DNA of 52,591 nt from Desulfuromonadaceae bacterium. GTDB lineage: Bacteria; Desulfobacterota; Desulfuromonadia; Desulfuromonadales; UBA2294. A program made the position numbers and the translations under genes. Below the pieces are notes generated by a model. The model searched no databases. It had not been told where the DNA came from and worked only from the letters and a program-made list of their open reading frames with translations. Position 1 is the stretch's first letter, and each line of letters starts with the position of its first letter. Location: the NCBI GenBank assembly GCA_024636225.1, contig JAGXHN010000033.1, positions 1-52,591 on the forward strand, written 5' to 3'. Positions 34,999 to 43,146 of the stretch are shown piece by piece.

Positions 34999-36177
34999 TT
35001 AGCGGTCAATCTCACCGAGGACGATGTCCAGGGTACCGATCGCGGCAATAACATCAGCCAGAAGCGACCCTTCAACCATCTGTGGCAAAGCCTGCAGATT
35101 GACAAAAGATGGGGGTCGAATCTTCATACGATACGGTTGGGCCGAACCGTCCGAGACAAGGTAGAAGCCGAGTTCACCTTTCGGTGCCTCAATCCCCTGA
35201 TAAACCTCACCAACTTCGGGTTTAAACCCTTCGGTAATAATCTTGAATTGATGAATCAACCCTTCAATGCTGTTAACAACATCTTTCTTCGGGGGGAGAC
35301 AAACCTTGGGACAATCGGCTAATATCGGACCAGGGGCAAGCTTGTCGAGTGCCTGATTGATAATTTTGCACGATTCACGCATCTCATCGAGACGCGCCTT
35401 GTAGCGGGCAAACGTATCACCTTCAGTACGGGTGATCACTTCAAAATCGTAATCTTCATAGCCACTGTACGGATTATCGCGACGCAGATCCCAGTCGACG
35501 CCTGATGAGCGAAGAGCCGGACCGGTCAGCCCGATATCGATGGCAGCGGCAGCATCGATACAACCGACACCCATCGTCCGCTTCTGCCAGATTTTATTGC
35601 CGGTCAACAACCCTTCGTACATTTCGATATGATCCGGCATCGCTACGGCAAAGGCGCGAATATCATCCGTTATACCAGCGGGGAGATCTGCAGAAAGACC
35701 ACCCACCCGGAAATAGTTGGAGGTCATGCGGGCGCCGGAAATCTTCTCATAGATATCCATGATCGCTTCACGTTCACGAAAACAGTAGATAAAAACCGTC
35801 ATTGCACCGATATCAAGAGCGTGTGTCGCCAACCAGACCAGATGACTTTTAAGACGCGTCAGTTCAGCCAACATGACTCGAACCGTATTCGCACGGGCCG
35901 GAATTTTATCCGTAATGTCGAGCAGCTTCTCAACGGCCAGAACATAGCCGAGGTTGTTGCTCATCGGAGCCAGATAATCGAGACGATCGGTCAATGGAAT
36001 TGTCTGATGGTAGGTACGGTGCTCAGACAGCTTTTCAACACCGCGGTGCAAAAAGCCGACATGCGGCGTCGCCTTGACCACGGTCTCGCCGTCCAGCTCC
36101 AGAATCAGCTGCAAAACGCCATGAGTCGACGGATGCTGCGGACCCATGTTTACGGTCATGATTTCGTTGTGAGCCAT
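34999..36177 (-). CDS. nuoD: NADH-quinone oxidoreductase subunit D
   Basis: Quinone-site subunit of 392 aa related to [NiFe] hydrogenase large subunits. 'NMGPQHPSTHGVLQLILELDG' at the start holds the quinone-site His residues; 'HVGFLHRGVEKLSE' and C-terminal 'DIVLGEIDR' are further signatures. Two adjacent ATGs (36180, 36177) follow AGAGGA; the second is better spaced. NuoC and NuoD are separate here, unlike the fused E. coli form. Confidence 0.96.
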   Translation of the reverse strand: MAHNEIMTVNMGPQHPSTHGVLQLILELDGETVVKATPHVGFLHRGVEKLSEHRTYHQTIPLTDRLDYLAPMSNNLGYVLAVEKLLDITDKIPARANTVRVMLAELTRLKSHLVWLATHALDIGAMTVFIYCFREREAIMDIYEKISGARMTSNYFRVGGLSADLPAGITDDIRAFAVAMPDHIEMYEGLLTGNKIWQKRTMGVGCIDAAAAIDIGLTGPALRSSGVDWDLRRDNPYSGYEDYDFEVITRTEGDTFARYKARLDEMRESCKIINQALDKLAPGPILADCPKVCLPPKKDVVNSIEGLIHQFKIITEGFKPEVGEVYQGIEAPKGELGFYLVSDGSAQPYRMKIRPPSFVNLQALPQMVEGSLLADVIAAIGTLDIVLGEIDR

Positions 36178-36229
36178 CATTTTCCTCTTTTAAGTAAGAC
36201 TTCGGAAAGTATAATTTACGAGCAGTAAC

Positions 36230-36712
36230 CTACTGAAGGCGCCCCTGATACGGTTCACGGTCAGGCCCCTGAAGCGGATAGTCCTTGCGCAGAGGGTGCC
36301 CTTCCCAGTCGTCTGCCATCAAAATGCGGCGTAGATCAGGGTGATTGTTGAATGAAATCCCGAACATATCCCAGCATTCACGCTCATGCCAGTTAGCCGT
36401 TCCCCAGACCACAGAGACGGTATCGATCTTTGCGTCATTCTCTTCAACCGGCACCTTGATACGCAGGCGATCCTTCAGGGCAATATTGTAAAGGTTATAG
36501 ACCACCATGAACCGCGGTGCTGTCCCAAGATAATCGACCCCACAAAGATCGCACAAAAAGTTGTATCCGAGCTCATCGCGCAAGAAAGTTGAGATCGCAA
36601 CGATCCGCTCTTTTTTTACAACAATGGTCGTTTCGCCCCGAAACTCGACAATATCCAGGACATCTTCCGAAAAGCTCTGTTTTAGCTTGCCAACGGCTGC
36701 GTGTTCACTCAT
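36230..36712 (-). CDS. nuoC: NADH-quinone oxidoreductase subunit C
   Basis: 30-kDa-type peripheral subunit, 160 aa. 'LCGVDYLGTAPRFMVVYNL' and the signature 'ANWHERECWDMFGISFNNHP' with 'RRILMADDWEGHPLRKDYPL' identify it. The frame extends to 36850, but the first 46 residues overlap nuoB in another frame; ATG 36712 gives the usual length. 46 nt after nuoB, 52 nt before nuoD. Confidence 0.95.
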   Translation of the reverse strand: MSEHAAVGKLKQSFSEDVLDIVEFRGETTIVVKKERIVAISTFLRDELGYNFLCDLCGVDYLGTAPRFMVVYNLYNIALKDRLRIKVPVEENDAKIDTVSVVWGTANWHERECWDMFGISFNNHPDLRRILMADDWEGHPLRKDYPLQGPDREPYQGRLQ

Positions 36713-36758
36713 GGCTTGCTTTCCTACCCTTCTTAACGCTCCGGACGAACCGGGCTGA

Positions 36759-37268
36759 TTAGGCTTCTGAAATTCTCTCACCAATACCGATAGCGGCACC
36801 GAATGAATTACGCTCCGCCATGATCTTTTCCTGAAGTTTCCCGAGACCATAAATCAGCCCTTCGGGCCGTGGCGGACAACCGGGGACATAAACATCTACC
36901 GGAAGATACTCGTCGATCCCCTGAACAGTGCTGTAGGTATCGAAAATTCCGCCGGAACAGGCGCAAGCGCCCATGGCGATCACATACTTCGGCTCTGGCA
37001 TCTGCTCATAAACTGTCTTTATGACCGGCATCATCTTCTTGGTTACGGTGCCAGCGATGATAATTACGTCAGCCTGGCGGGGTGAAGCGCGAAACAGGAC
37101 ACCGAACCGGTCAAGGTCAAACCGGGCAGCACCCGTCGCCATCATCTCAATAGCACAGCAGGCCAAACCGAAAGTCATGGGCCACAACGAGCGCGATCTG
37201 GACCAGTTGACTATCTTGTCCAGACTCGTTGTGATGACATTATTGCCGAGTGTTTCTTCTACTCCCAT
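36759..37268 (-). CDS. nuoB: NADH-quinone oxidoreductase subunit B
   Basis: Carries the terminal 4Fe-4S cluster N2 that reduces quinone. The 169-aa protein shows the ligands in '[10 protein letters not shown]', 'MGACACSGG' and '[10 protein letters not shown]'. The ATG overlaps the 3' end of nuoA by 10 nt, so translation is probably coupled. Confidence 0.97.
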   Translation of the reverse strand: MGVEETLGNNVITTSLDKIVNWSRSRSLWPMTFGLACCAIEMMATGAARFDLDRFGVLFRASPRQADVIIIAGTVTKKMMPVIKTVYEQMPEPKYVIAMGACACSGGIFDTYSTVQGIDEYLPVDVYVPGCPPRPEGLIYGLGKLQEKIMAERNSFGAAIGIGERISEA

Positions 37269-37615
37269 TCCAGAGCTCCTTTTTTCCAGGCATAGATGTA
37301 GCCGACCAGCAGAACGAGAACAAAAGTGCCCATTTCATAAAAGCCGAAGAGACCCAACTTCTTAAACATCACCGCCCAAGGATAAAGAAACGCAACCTCG
37401 ATATCGAACACAATGAAGAGCATGGCAATGATGTAAAACTTGACACTGACCTGTTCCCGTGCAGTACCGTGCAGAGGCATGCCGCACTCATACGGGGCGA
37501 GCTTGACAGCCGATGGCTTCTGTTGACCAAAGACCCGCGATCCAACCACAATCACGGTAGCGACAATCACGGCCAGGACAACAAAGGCCAGTATCGGCAG
37601 ATAGGCATCTAACAT
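37259..37615 (-). CDS. nuoA: NADH-quinone oxidoreductase subunit A
   Basis: Three-helix membrane subunit of 118 aa and first gene of the operon. '[20 protein letters not shown]' is the conserved loop with the Cys near the quinone channel; '[13 protein letters not shown]' is also typical. GGGAGGAG lies 8 nt upstream of the ATG. A promoter with a perfect -35 is found about 100 nt upstream. Confidence 0.97.
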   Translation of the reverse strand: MLDAYLPILAFVVLAVIVATVIVVGSRVFGQQKPSAVKLAPYECGMPLHGTAREQVSVKFYIIAMLFIVFDIEVAFLYPWAVMFKKLGLFGFYEMGTFVLVLLVGYIYAWKKGALEWE

Positions 37616-37682
37616 TTAACGGCTCCTCCCAACGAAAATTTATTCACTCAAAAACTATTTTGCGTTTTTTATGTCAGAGTTT

Positions 37683-37760
37683 ACTGTATTTCAGCGTCTG
37701 CAAGTTAGGATAATTTAAGCCCCCTGTCAAGGGAAAAATACAGTATACAGTATGCAATAT
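37683..37760 (-). promoter_or_regulatory. Probable nuo promoter flanked by inverted operator-like repeats
   Basis: On the minus strand TTGACA (37725-37730) and TAACTT (37702-37707) are separated by 17 nt, giving a start near 37695 and a leader of about 80 nt before nuoA. A 9-mer ACTGTATTT lies just upstream of the -35 (37736-37744), preceded by a second partial ACTGTAT copy. Its inverted partner AAATACAGT lies at 37683-37691, just past the start point. Centres are about 53 bp apart, close to five helical turns. Confidence 0.5.
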
Positions 37761-37765
37761 TTCCG

Positions 37766-38012
37766 GTTATTAACCGTTCGAATTCGTTCCTTTTTCTATC
37801 ATCATCCCATCTGTATTGTTTCTTTTTAGCTTGAAAATTTCCCCTCGATTCCGCCCGGTAGCAGGCTTAAACAAACAGCACCAAACGGTCAAACCCTGCC
37901 GCACTCTTTTTTGCTGCGTGATACCCTGGGCAACGGTCGCTGTGCGCCTTTAAGATTTTTCAAACAAAGAGCAGAAACATCTGACTGCTTTTCTTATTGC
38001 GCGCAGAATAAA
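37766..38012. other. Non-coding stretch between nuo promoter and cytochrome terminator
   Basis: About 250 bases with no supported reading frame, repeat or RNA fold that I recognise. It separates two minus-strand units. Confidence 0.4.
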
Positions 38013-38042
38013 ACGCCCGCTGTCAAAAATGACAGCGGGCGT
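38013..38042 (-). terminator. Terminator after the NapC/NirT-like cytochrome gene
   Basis: Perfect 12-bp stem (ACGCCCGCTGTC and GACAGCGGGCGT) with a 6-nt loop, 25 nt after the stop at 38068. The T tract beyond it on the minus strand is short (TTTATT). Confidence 0.8.
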
Positions 38043-38067
38043 CCAATCAGATATCCCGCATATATTT

Positions 38068-39516
38068 TCACTGAATCCCGAGGGTTTTGAGTATTTCAGG
38101 ATTCACCTCTTCTTCTGCCAGAATCGAATGACAGGTATCGCAATCTTGTGTCACCGTCCCCCCCTGATTCGACTCGTGCTCTTCATCATGACACCTGAAA
38201 CAGCCAAAATCATCATTGTGTCCCCGGTGATCCGTGTAGGTCCCCCATGTAATATTCATCTCCGGGAAGACATTCTCTATATACGCATCCTGTACACCCA
38301 GGATCGCTTCAGCCAAAAGTTGCGGCTGCTGGGTGACGATCTCAGGGTAGTTCTCTGCATACCACTGTTGGAGTCCCTGCTTGATCTCAGAGCGTGCCTG
38401 TTCGTGCGAAGCGTATTCCTGCGCAATAACCTGCATGGCAACTTTTTTAATATAAGGGAGCGAGAGTGAAATTTGGCCGCTCAATAATTTTTCATCCAAC
38501 GCTTTGTCTGCCGGGAGATAGATATGCGTCGGACGATTGTGACAATCGATACAATCCATCTCACGCACCTCGAGATATTCAGATGAACTGATCTGTTCGT
38601 CAGCATCAGCCGTTTTGAATATTTCAGTCGTCCCGTCTTTTCCGGTCAGACTGATTTCCGGAATAATCATCCGGTCTCGATCAACCGCCTTGTAAGTTAT
38701 TTTATTTTCAGCTGAAACATGCCAATGAATACCATTCGGGCTGACCGATCGATCCCCGGCGGTACCGGTCTTCATCAATAAAACTGTTTTCACATGTGTA
38801 TTCTCTTCATCCTCAAGAATCTTGTCGAGAACAACCAGATTTTCTCCATGAAAGGTCTCTGGCCGGTGGCACGATTCACAGGTGTCACGGGCAGGACGCA
38901 GACCGTGTACCGGAGTCTCAATCGGACGCGGGTAGGTATCAAGTACGACTGCAAACAGCTGTCGGGCGCCAGAAATTTTAGACTTTACAAACCAGTCCGC
39001 ACCGCTGCCGATATGACACTCGACGCAAGTGACGCGTGAATGCGGAGAGTTCTGATAGGCGGTATATTCCGGAGCCATGACCGTATGGCAGAATTGACCG
39101 CAAAACTGGGTAGACTCCATATAATGGTAAGCGCGATAGAGAAAAACACTGAAGACCGCGAAGTTGATCGACGTCAGTAAGACGATCAGAAAAACATTTC
39201 GCCGCAACCGACCGAACAGCTCCGGGTCTGTGAAATAGCGGCGCATATATTCCAGGGTAAAGAGGTGAACCTCCCTCTCGCCGCGAAAGAAAAATGCGCC
39301 GATAAAAATAAGAGCCAGACCGCCGAGAAAAGTTGGGCCCAGAAGCAGATAGACAGCCCCCCCAAAATATGGATTCTGTATATGAAAAACCGAATCTGTC
39401 ACCATATAAGCTACGAGAAGCGGGGCAGTGATCGTCACGATCATTGCGCCAATGAGCGAAACCCGGCTACGACTGATCCCGAGAAAAAAATCTTTTACAA
39501 TATCAAGCTGTCCCAT
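38068..39516 (-). CDS. NapC/NirT-like inner-membrane multihaem cytochrome c
   Basis: 482-aa membrane-anchored cytochrome that would take electrons from menaquinol and pass them to periplasmic haems. Three helices lie in the first 130 residues (about 20-40, 52-74 and 106-128). The periplasmic part has five CXXCH motifs (CVECH, CESCH, CIDCH, CFRCH, CDTCH) plus an early CGQFCH, a CX3CH variant at the place of the first NapC-type haem. The pattern of N-terminal helices plus NapC-like haems recalls Geobacter ImcH, which has seven haems; I count six here. AAAGGAG precedes the ATG. Single-gene unit with its own terminator; a cytochrome/ferredoxin/NrfD operon lies nearby. Confidence 0.87.
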   Translation of the reverse strand: MGQLDIVKDFFLGISRSRVSLIGAMIVTITAPLLVAYMVTDSVFHIQNPYFGGAVYLLLGPTFLGGLALIFIGAFFFRGEREVHLFTLEYMRRYFTDPELFGRLRRNVFLIVLLTSINFAVFSVFLYRAYHYMESTQFCGQFCHTVMAPEYTAYQNSPHSRVTCVECHIGSGADWFVKSKISGARQLFAVVLDTYPRPIETPVHGLRPARDTCESCHRPETFHGENLVVLDKILEDEENTHVKTVLLMKTGTAGDRSVSPNGIHWHVSAENKITYKAVDRDRMIIPEISLTGKDGTTEIFKTADADEQISSSEYLEVREMDCIDCHNRPTHIYLPADKALDEKLLSGQISLSLPYIKKVAMQVIAQEYASHEQARSEIKQGLQQWYAENYPEIVTQQPQLLAEAILGVQDAYIENVFPEMNITWGTYTDHRGHNDDFGCFRCHDEEHESNQGGTVTQDCDTCHSILAEEEVNPEILKTLGIQ

Positions 39517-39540
39517 ACAACAACTCCTTTGCCTGCTTAA

Positions 39541-39765
39541 TTTTTATTTGAATTTATTGATTTGAACTCTCTTACCAAAAGAGATTAGAAACTACAAGTT
39601 AAATGAACTGAATTTCAATTTTCCAATTAATTTAATGTAACTAAACAACAGATTATATTTATTATAAGGTTCTTATTTTATTGTGTTTTTTTATTTAGAA
39701 AATGAAACCCCAACGATCATCACCCCTTGATTAAACTTTTTTTATTTAAATGTATTAATTTTCTG
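39541..39765. other. AT-rich intergenic region upstream of two divergent genes
   Basis: No reading frame. It should carry the promoter of the minus-strand cytochrome gene, but the many T/A runs make any single choice unsafe. Confidence 0.4.
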
Positions 39766-39794
39766 TTGACAGAATAAACCACAAATGATATTTA
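39766..39794 (+). promoter_or_regulatory. Sigma-70-type promoter of the 61-aa membrane protein
   Basis: TTGACA at 39766-39771 and TATTTA at 39789-39794 with a 17-nt spacer. Transcription would start near 39801. The leader then contains a perfect 6-bp GC-rich hairpin (ACCGGC/GCCGGT, 39826-39839) immediately before the AGGAGG ribosome site, a layout that can protect the mRNA 5' end. Confidence 0.6.
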
Positions 39795-39856
39795 TTAGTC
39801 ACGATCAATTAATAAACACTCACAAACCGGCTTGCCGGTAAAAGAAGGAGGTTATT

Positions 39857-40042
39857 ATGACGACTCACAAAATGACAATCGAATCTGGTAACAGCACTCA
39901 TGAAGCAGCAAACATGATCGCCGATACAGCAAAGTCGACTTACGTTGTAGCGGTTCTGTCGGTTCTTGGCGTCCTGGCATTTATCACCGCAGTTCTGGTT
40001 GCATGGCCGGCAGTCTCCTACTTGGCAGCTAAACTGTTCTAA
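39857..40042 (+). CDS. 61-aa single-helix membrane protein, monocistronic
   Basis: Small protein with a polar 28-residue N-terminal part and one long hydrophobic helix (about residues 29-58, 'VVAVLSVLGVLAFITAVLVA'). No signal cleavage site is evident and no family is recognised. It has a promoter with a perfect -35, a leader hairpin, AGGAGG 5 nt or so upstream of the ATG and a perfect terminator 20 nt after the stop, so it looks like a strongly expressed single-gene unit. It sits between a quinol-type cytochrome gene and a NrfD operon, both on the opposite strand, suggesting a role in respiration or as a small complex subunit (inference). Confidence 0.75.
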   Translation: MTTHKMTIESGNSTHEAANMIADTAKSTYVVAVLSVLGVLAFITAVLVAWPAVSYLAAKLF

Positions 40043-40061
40043 GCGTTTCAGTTCACAAATG

Positions 40062-40095
40062 AAAAAAGCCCCCCGGATCACCGGGGGGCTTTTTT
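40062..40095 (+). terminator. Bidirectional terminator between the 61-aa gene and the NrfD operon
   Basis: Perfect 15-bp stem (AAAAAAGCCCCCCGG with CCGGGGGGCTTTTTT) and ATCA loop. T runs on both sides serve the plus-strand small gene (stop 40042) and the minus-strand NrfD gene (stop 40115). Its arms contain those of the nuo terminator. Confidence 0.95.
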
Positions 40096-40114
40096 CGTTG
40101 ATCAGCAAAAGATC

Positions 40115-41419
40115 TTAATGGACCTCGCTGTCCTCTATAAAAGCCGGAATAATCATATTGAGAAAATAGAAGATGATAAACGGCGTGGCAAAAACCGCTA
40201 TCAGACCAACTAACCCTTCCTTTAAAGTTTCTATATCATGCGGAATCATCGGCAGGTGATATTCCATAAATCCGGAGAAGGTGAGCGAGAACGCCTGCCC
40301 ACCAATAACAACATTCCATCGCATCATAAACACACCGAACAGGACCAGGCAGCTGGCGATTACAGCCCGGCGCATTGTCACACCCGGCATCAGAAGCAAA
40401 AGAAATGGTATTAAGTTGCCTATACCATATTGGTAAATGAAGATTTTCACGAAATCGTGTTCGTACAGGACAACCCGCAATGCATCCCAGGATTTAACCG
40501 CAGTGTAACCGCGAAAAATCATATCGAGAATTTCGAGGGTAAGTGCCAACGTCATAAATATGAGCAGATACTTCGAAGACATGGTGACTTCATGTTCCTG
40601 AATACTGCGCAGATGATCATATTTAACGACTGTCTGGCCGTGTGCCACAGCATCGGGCAACAGATAATTTTTCCCGCGTTTGGCGGCCCACTTGCGGATC
40701 TCCATGAAGGCGGCATAACTGACGATACAGAGGGCAATCCCTGAAACGACCGCCGAACAGATAAAAATAACCGGCATCAACGGTGTCATCCAGAGGGCGT
40801 TTGCCTTGACAGAGCCAAAGATAAAGCCGGCATAACCATGCAGAAAACACGCAACCGGGATACCGAGTCCTGCAAGAAAACGAACGGCCTTGTGATCCGA
40901 CTCCTGCGCCTCGTCGCTCAGATCGTAGGCACCAAGAGAAATTAACTTGTAGATCAGCAGCAGTCCCCCCTCAAACGCCGAACGGTCTGTTTTTACCGAA
41001 AGCCGGTGCACCGATTCCACAATAAATTTGCGGTAAACAAACCAGATCTCAGCACCGACGATGCAAGCATAAGTCATAAAAACAATACCAAAAGCTGAAA
41101 TAGCCGAAGTGAAGTGAGGTGTCATCAAGACATGGGTCCCCCGCAACGGCTGCTGCAGGTGCAACATCAGCGGCATCATCGCCACCGGCAGCAAAGCAAA
41201 AGAGAAAACCAGGGCAAAGCGGGCGATCTGTTTCAATTTTTGTACGTTGAACACGTGATAGAGCGACGACAGCACAAATGCCCCGGCGACGAGTCCCGTC
41301 ATATACGGATACAAAACAATCTGGATCGACCAATAAACATATTCATTCGGCAAAACAAAGAGATCTTTGAGTGTCCAGGCCTCGCCATGAACCACCATCT
41401 GGGCAACTTGTTCAATCAT
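40115..41419 (-). CDS. NrfD/PsrC-family quinone-interacting membrane protein (CbcU-like)
   Basis: Polytopic membrane subunit of 434 aa with about ten helices, family NrfD/PsrC. It would exchange electrons between menaquinone and the adjacent ferredoxin subunit. Features: 'VYWSIQIVLYPYMTGLVAGAF' (helix 1), 'GIPVACFLHGYAGFIFGSV' with 'ANALWMTPLMPVIFICSAVVSG' mid-protein. GGAGGT lies 9 nt upstream of the ATG; only 2 nt separate it from the ferredoxin gene. The three-gene order matches Geobacter Cbc4 (CbcSTU) and NrfBCD-type modules. Confidence 0.88.
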   Translation of the reverse strand: MIEQVAQMVVHGEAWTLKDLFVLPNEYVYWSIQIVLYPYMTGLVAGAFVLSSLYHVFNVQKLKQIARFALVFSFALLPVAMMPLMLHLQQPLRGTHVLMTPHFTSAISAFGIVFMTYACIVGAEIWFVYRKFIVESVHRLSVKTDRSAFEGGLLLIYKLISLGAYDLSDEAQESDHKAVRFLAGLGIPVACFLHGYAGFIFGSVKANALWMTPLMPVIFICSAVVSGIALCIVSYAAFMEIRKWAAKRGKNYLLPDAVAHGQTVVKYDHLRSIQEHEVTMSSKYLLIFMTLALTLEILDMIFRGYTAVKSWDALRVVLYEHDFVKIFIYQYGIGNLIPFLLLLMPGVTMRRAVIASCLVLFGVFMMRWNVVIGGQAFSLTFSGFMEYHLPMIPHDIETLKEGLVGLIAVFATPFIIFYFLNMIIPAFIEDSEVH

Positions 41420-41421
41420 GA

Positions 41422-42195
41422 CTAGCGCACCTCCATGTTCAGGCCGATATAAAAGACATGTGGTTTGGTTCCATACTCATCACGCAGCACACCAACACGT
41501 TGAGTCAGCACCGCCTTTGCGACCGGATCGCCGGGGTCACGCAGATTGCCGATCTGCCGGGCTCCAAACGGGCAGGCTTGAACACAAGCGGTCGTCTGAC
41601 CGTTGGAGATCCGGTGATAACAGAAGGTACACTTGTCGACCACCTTCTCAACCGGGTGAAAGAAACGCACACCGTAAGGACACCCCATAATGCAGTAACC
41701 GCAACCGATACACCATGTTCTATCGACCAGGACAACGCCGTCAGCGGTCTGATAGGTTGCACCGACCGGACAGACCTGAACACAGGCTGGCGTCTCACAG
41801 TGGTTACAGAGTTTCGGTACAAAAAACGCCTGGGCAATGTCCGTGTCAGCGATCTGCAACATCCCTGAAGCATTTTGATCGATCAGTTTACTGGTGAAGC
41901 CGTTCAACGCCCCTTTCGGAGAATCAGCAACCACATCGCCATTCTTTGTGAGGACATATCGCTCAACCCAGGTGCGAGTGACGTTCGCTTCCAATGGAAT
42001 ATCGTTTTCGATTTTACACCCTTTAACGCAGAACCCGCACCCGACGCACTTATAAGTATCAACCAAAAAGGCCCATCGCAAATCCGGGACTGCTGCCAGA
42101 ATTTCTCCCGGCTCAAAAATTTCGAGCGCCGAGATAGAGACCGAGGCCCCGGAGACGAAAACCGCCGCACTTTTCAGGAAATCACGCCTCTTCAT
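41422..42195 (-). CDS. Tat-exported four-cluster ferredoxin subunit (NrfC/CbcT-like)
   Basis: Periplasmic electron-transfer subunit of 257 aa. The N-terminus 'MKRRDFLKSAAVF' is a twin-arginine signal. Four 4Fe-4S motifs follow: 'CVGCGFCVKGC', 'CNHCETPACVQVCPVGA', 'CIGCGYCIMGCPYG' and 'CTFC...CVQACPFGA', the NrfC/PsrB/DmsB pattern. It should pass electrons between the NrfD-like subunit and the tetrahaem cytochrome. A GTG at 42198 is in frame, but ATG 42195, 5 nt after GGAGGAG, fits better and forms a TGATG overlap with the cytochrome stop. Confidence 0.92.
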   Translation of the reverse strand: MKRRDFLKSAAVFVSGASVSISALEIFEPGEILAAVPDLRWAFLVDTYKCVGCGFCVKGCKIENDIPLEANVTRTWVERYVLTKNGDVVADSPKGALNGFTSKLIDQNASGMLQIADTDIAQAFFVPKLCNHCETPACVQVCPVGATYQTADGVVLVDRTWCIGCGYCIMGCPYGVRFFHPVEKVVDKCTFCYHRISNGQTTACVQACPFGARQIGNLRDPGDPVAKAVLTQRVGVLRDEYGTKPHVFYIGLNMEVR

Positions 42196-42665
42196 CACAT
42201 CTCCTCCAGACTCGGATTGTGTGGATTATGACAATCGCTGCAAAGCTCATCAACATTATGCTCAGCCAGATCAATCCCGGGGATAGCATTACGCCCGCTC
42301 GACGGCATGAACAAAGCGGAGTGACACCGAACACACAGTTCTCTGCTTCGATCAACAGTCAACAGTTCCGGATTATCCGGATGTTGAAGTGCCGCGCCAT
42401 GACAGTTTTCACACGGGATCATCGCGTGTGCCGAATCAGCAAGAGTTTCGGTATTTTCAGGATGACACTCCAAGCAGTAGCCACTCTCTTTATACTTGGA
42501 CGGGTAATCCTTCCACTCCTGCTCATTACTCAGACGATGATATCCGAAGGTGTACCCTTTTTCCTGGGCGTTGAAATCCGCTGGCACATAGAGTATGCGC
42601 ACCAGCAGTATAAAGACGACCAGGCCGATAACCACAAACAATGGCCGCCATACATGGTTTTTCAC
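42195..42665 (-). CDS. Membrane-anchored tetrahaem cytochrome c (CbcS-like)
   Basis: 156-aa protein with an N-terminal anchor helix (about residues 7-26) and four CXXCH sites: CLECH, CENCH, CVRCH and CSDCH. First gene of the cytochrome-ferredoxin-NrfD operon. The longest frame begins ATG 42671 directly against AAGGAG with no spacer; GTG 42665, 6 nt from AAGGAG, is the more likely start. The haems would connect the quinone module with periplasmic or outer-membrane cytochromes. Confidence 0.87.
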   Translation of the reverse strand: MKNHVWRPLFVVIGLVVFILLVRILYVPADFNAQEKGYTFGYHRLSNEQEWKDYPSKYKESGYCLECHPENTETLADSAHAMIPCENCHGAALQHPDNPELLTVDRSRELCVRCHSALFMPSSGRNAIPGIDLAEHNVDELCSDCHNPHNPSLEEM

Positions 42666-42671
42666 GGGCAT

Positions 42672-43146
42672 CTCCTTTGGTCAGAGTAAGATCAAGAGTG
42701 ACAATTCAGCCATCCTTGCACACTAACTTTTTAAATGTGGTCTTCAAGTTCAACAAATTGAACAGAAACATCACCAAAAGTTACATCGAACAGGAATAGA
42801 ATATAGTAAAACGAGGTTTGTTTTTATCATGAAAAATATTCATTGTCAATCCTCTGATCGAGAATCAACTTTCGTAAAAATTAACAAATACTTATAAATT
42901 CCGTCATGTTAAAGAGACAATACAAAGAGCTGACTTCCTTACTTGACATTTATTAAGATATAAAATACTGTTTTATTATTATTTAAATAAAGAAAAAATA
43001 CCTTTTGAACTTCAAAATAAAAGAGGTATTTGACCAGCTTGTAAATGGCATTTTTTTTCATTTTATTACCCTGAGACATTCTAAACGAGATTTACACTAA
43101 TTCAATCAGGATCTTTGCTCAAAAAGCAAAAGGAGGGTGATCACCA
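42672..43146. other. AT-rich divergent promoter region
   Basis: About 475 bases without a gene. A TTGACA at 42943-42948 with a weak -10 (TACTGT) 17 nt on could serve the plus-strand DUF2339 gene. An imperfect hairpin lies at 42996-43031 (AAATACC ... GGTATTT, extended by TTTT/AAAA with a two-base bulge) within the probable leader. Its role is not clear. The promoter of the cytochrome operon must lie in the left part. Confidence 0.4.

Noticed and set aside
37616..38012. Possible c-di-GMP riboswitch near respiratory genes
   Set aside because: The conserved GEMM core was looked for here and upstream of the cytochrome and small-protein genes and not found.
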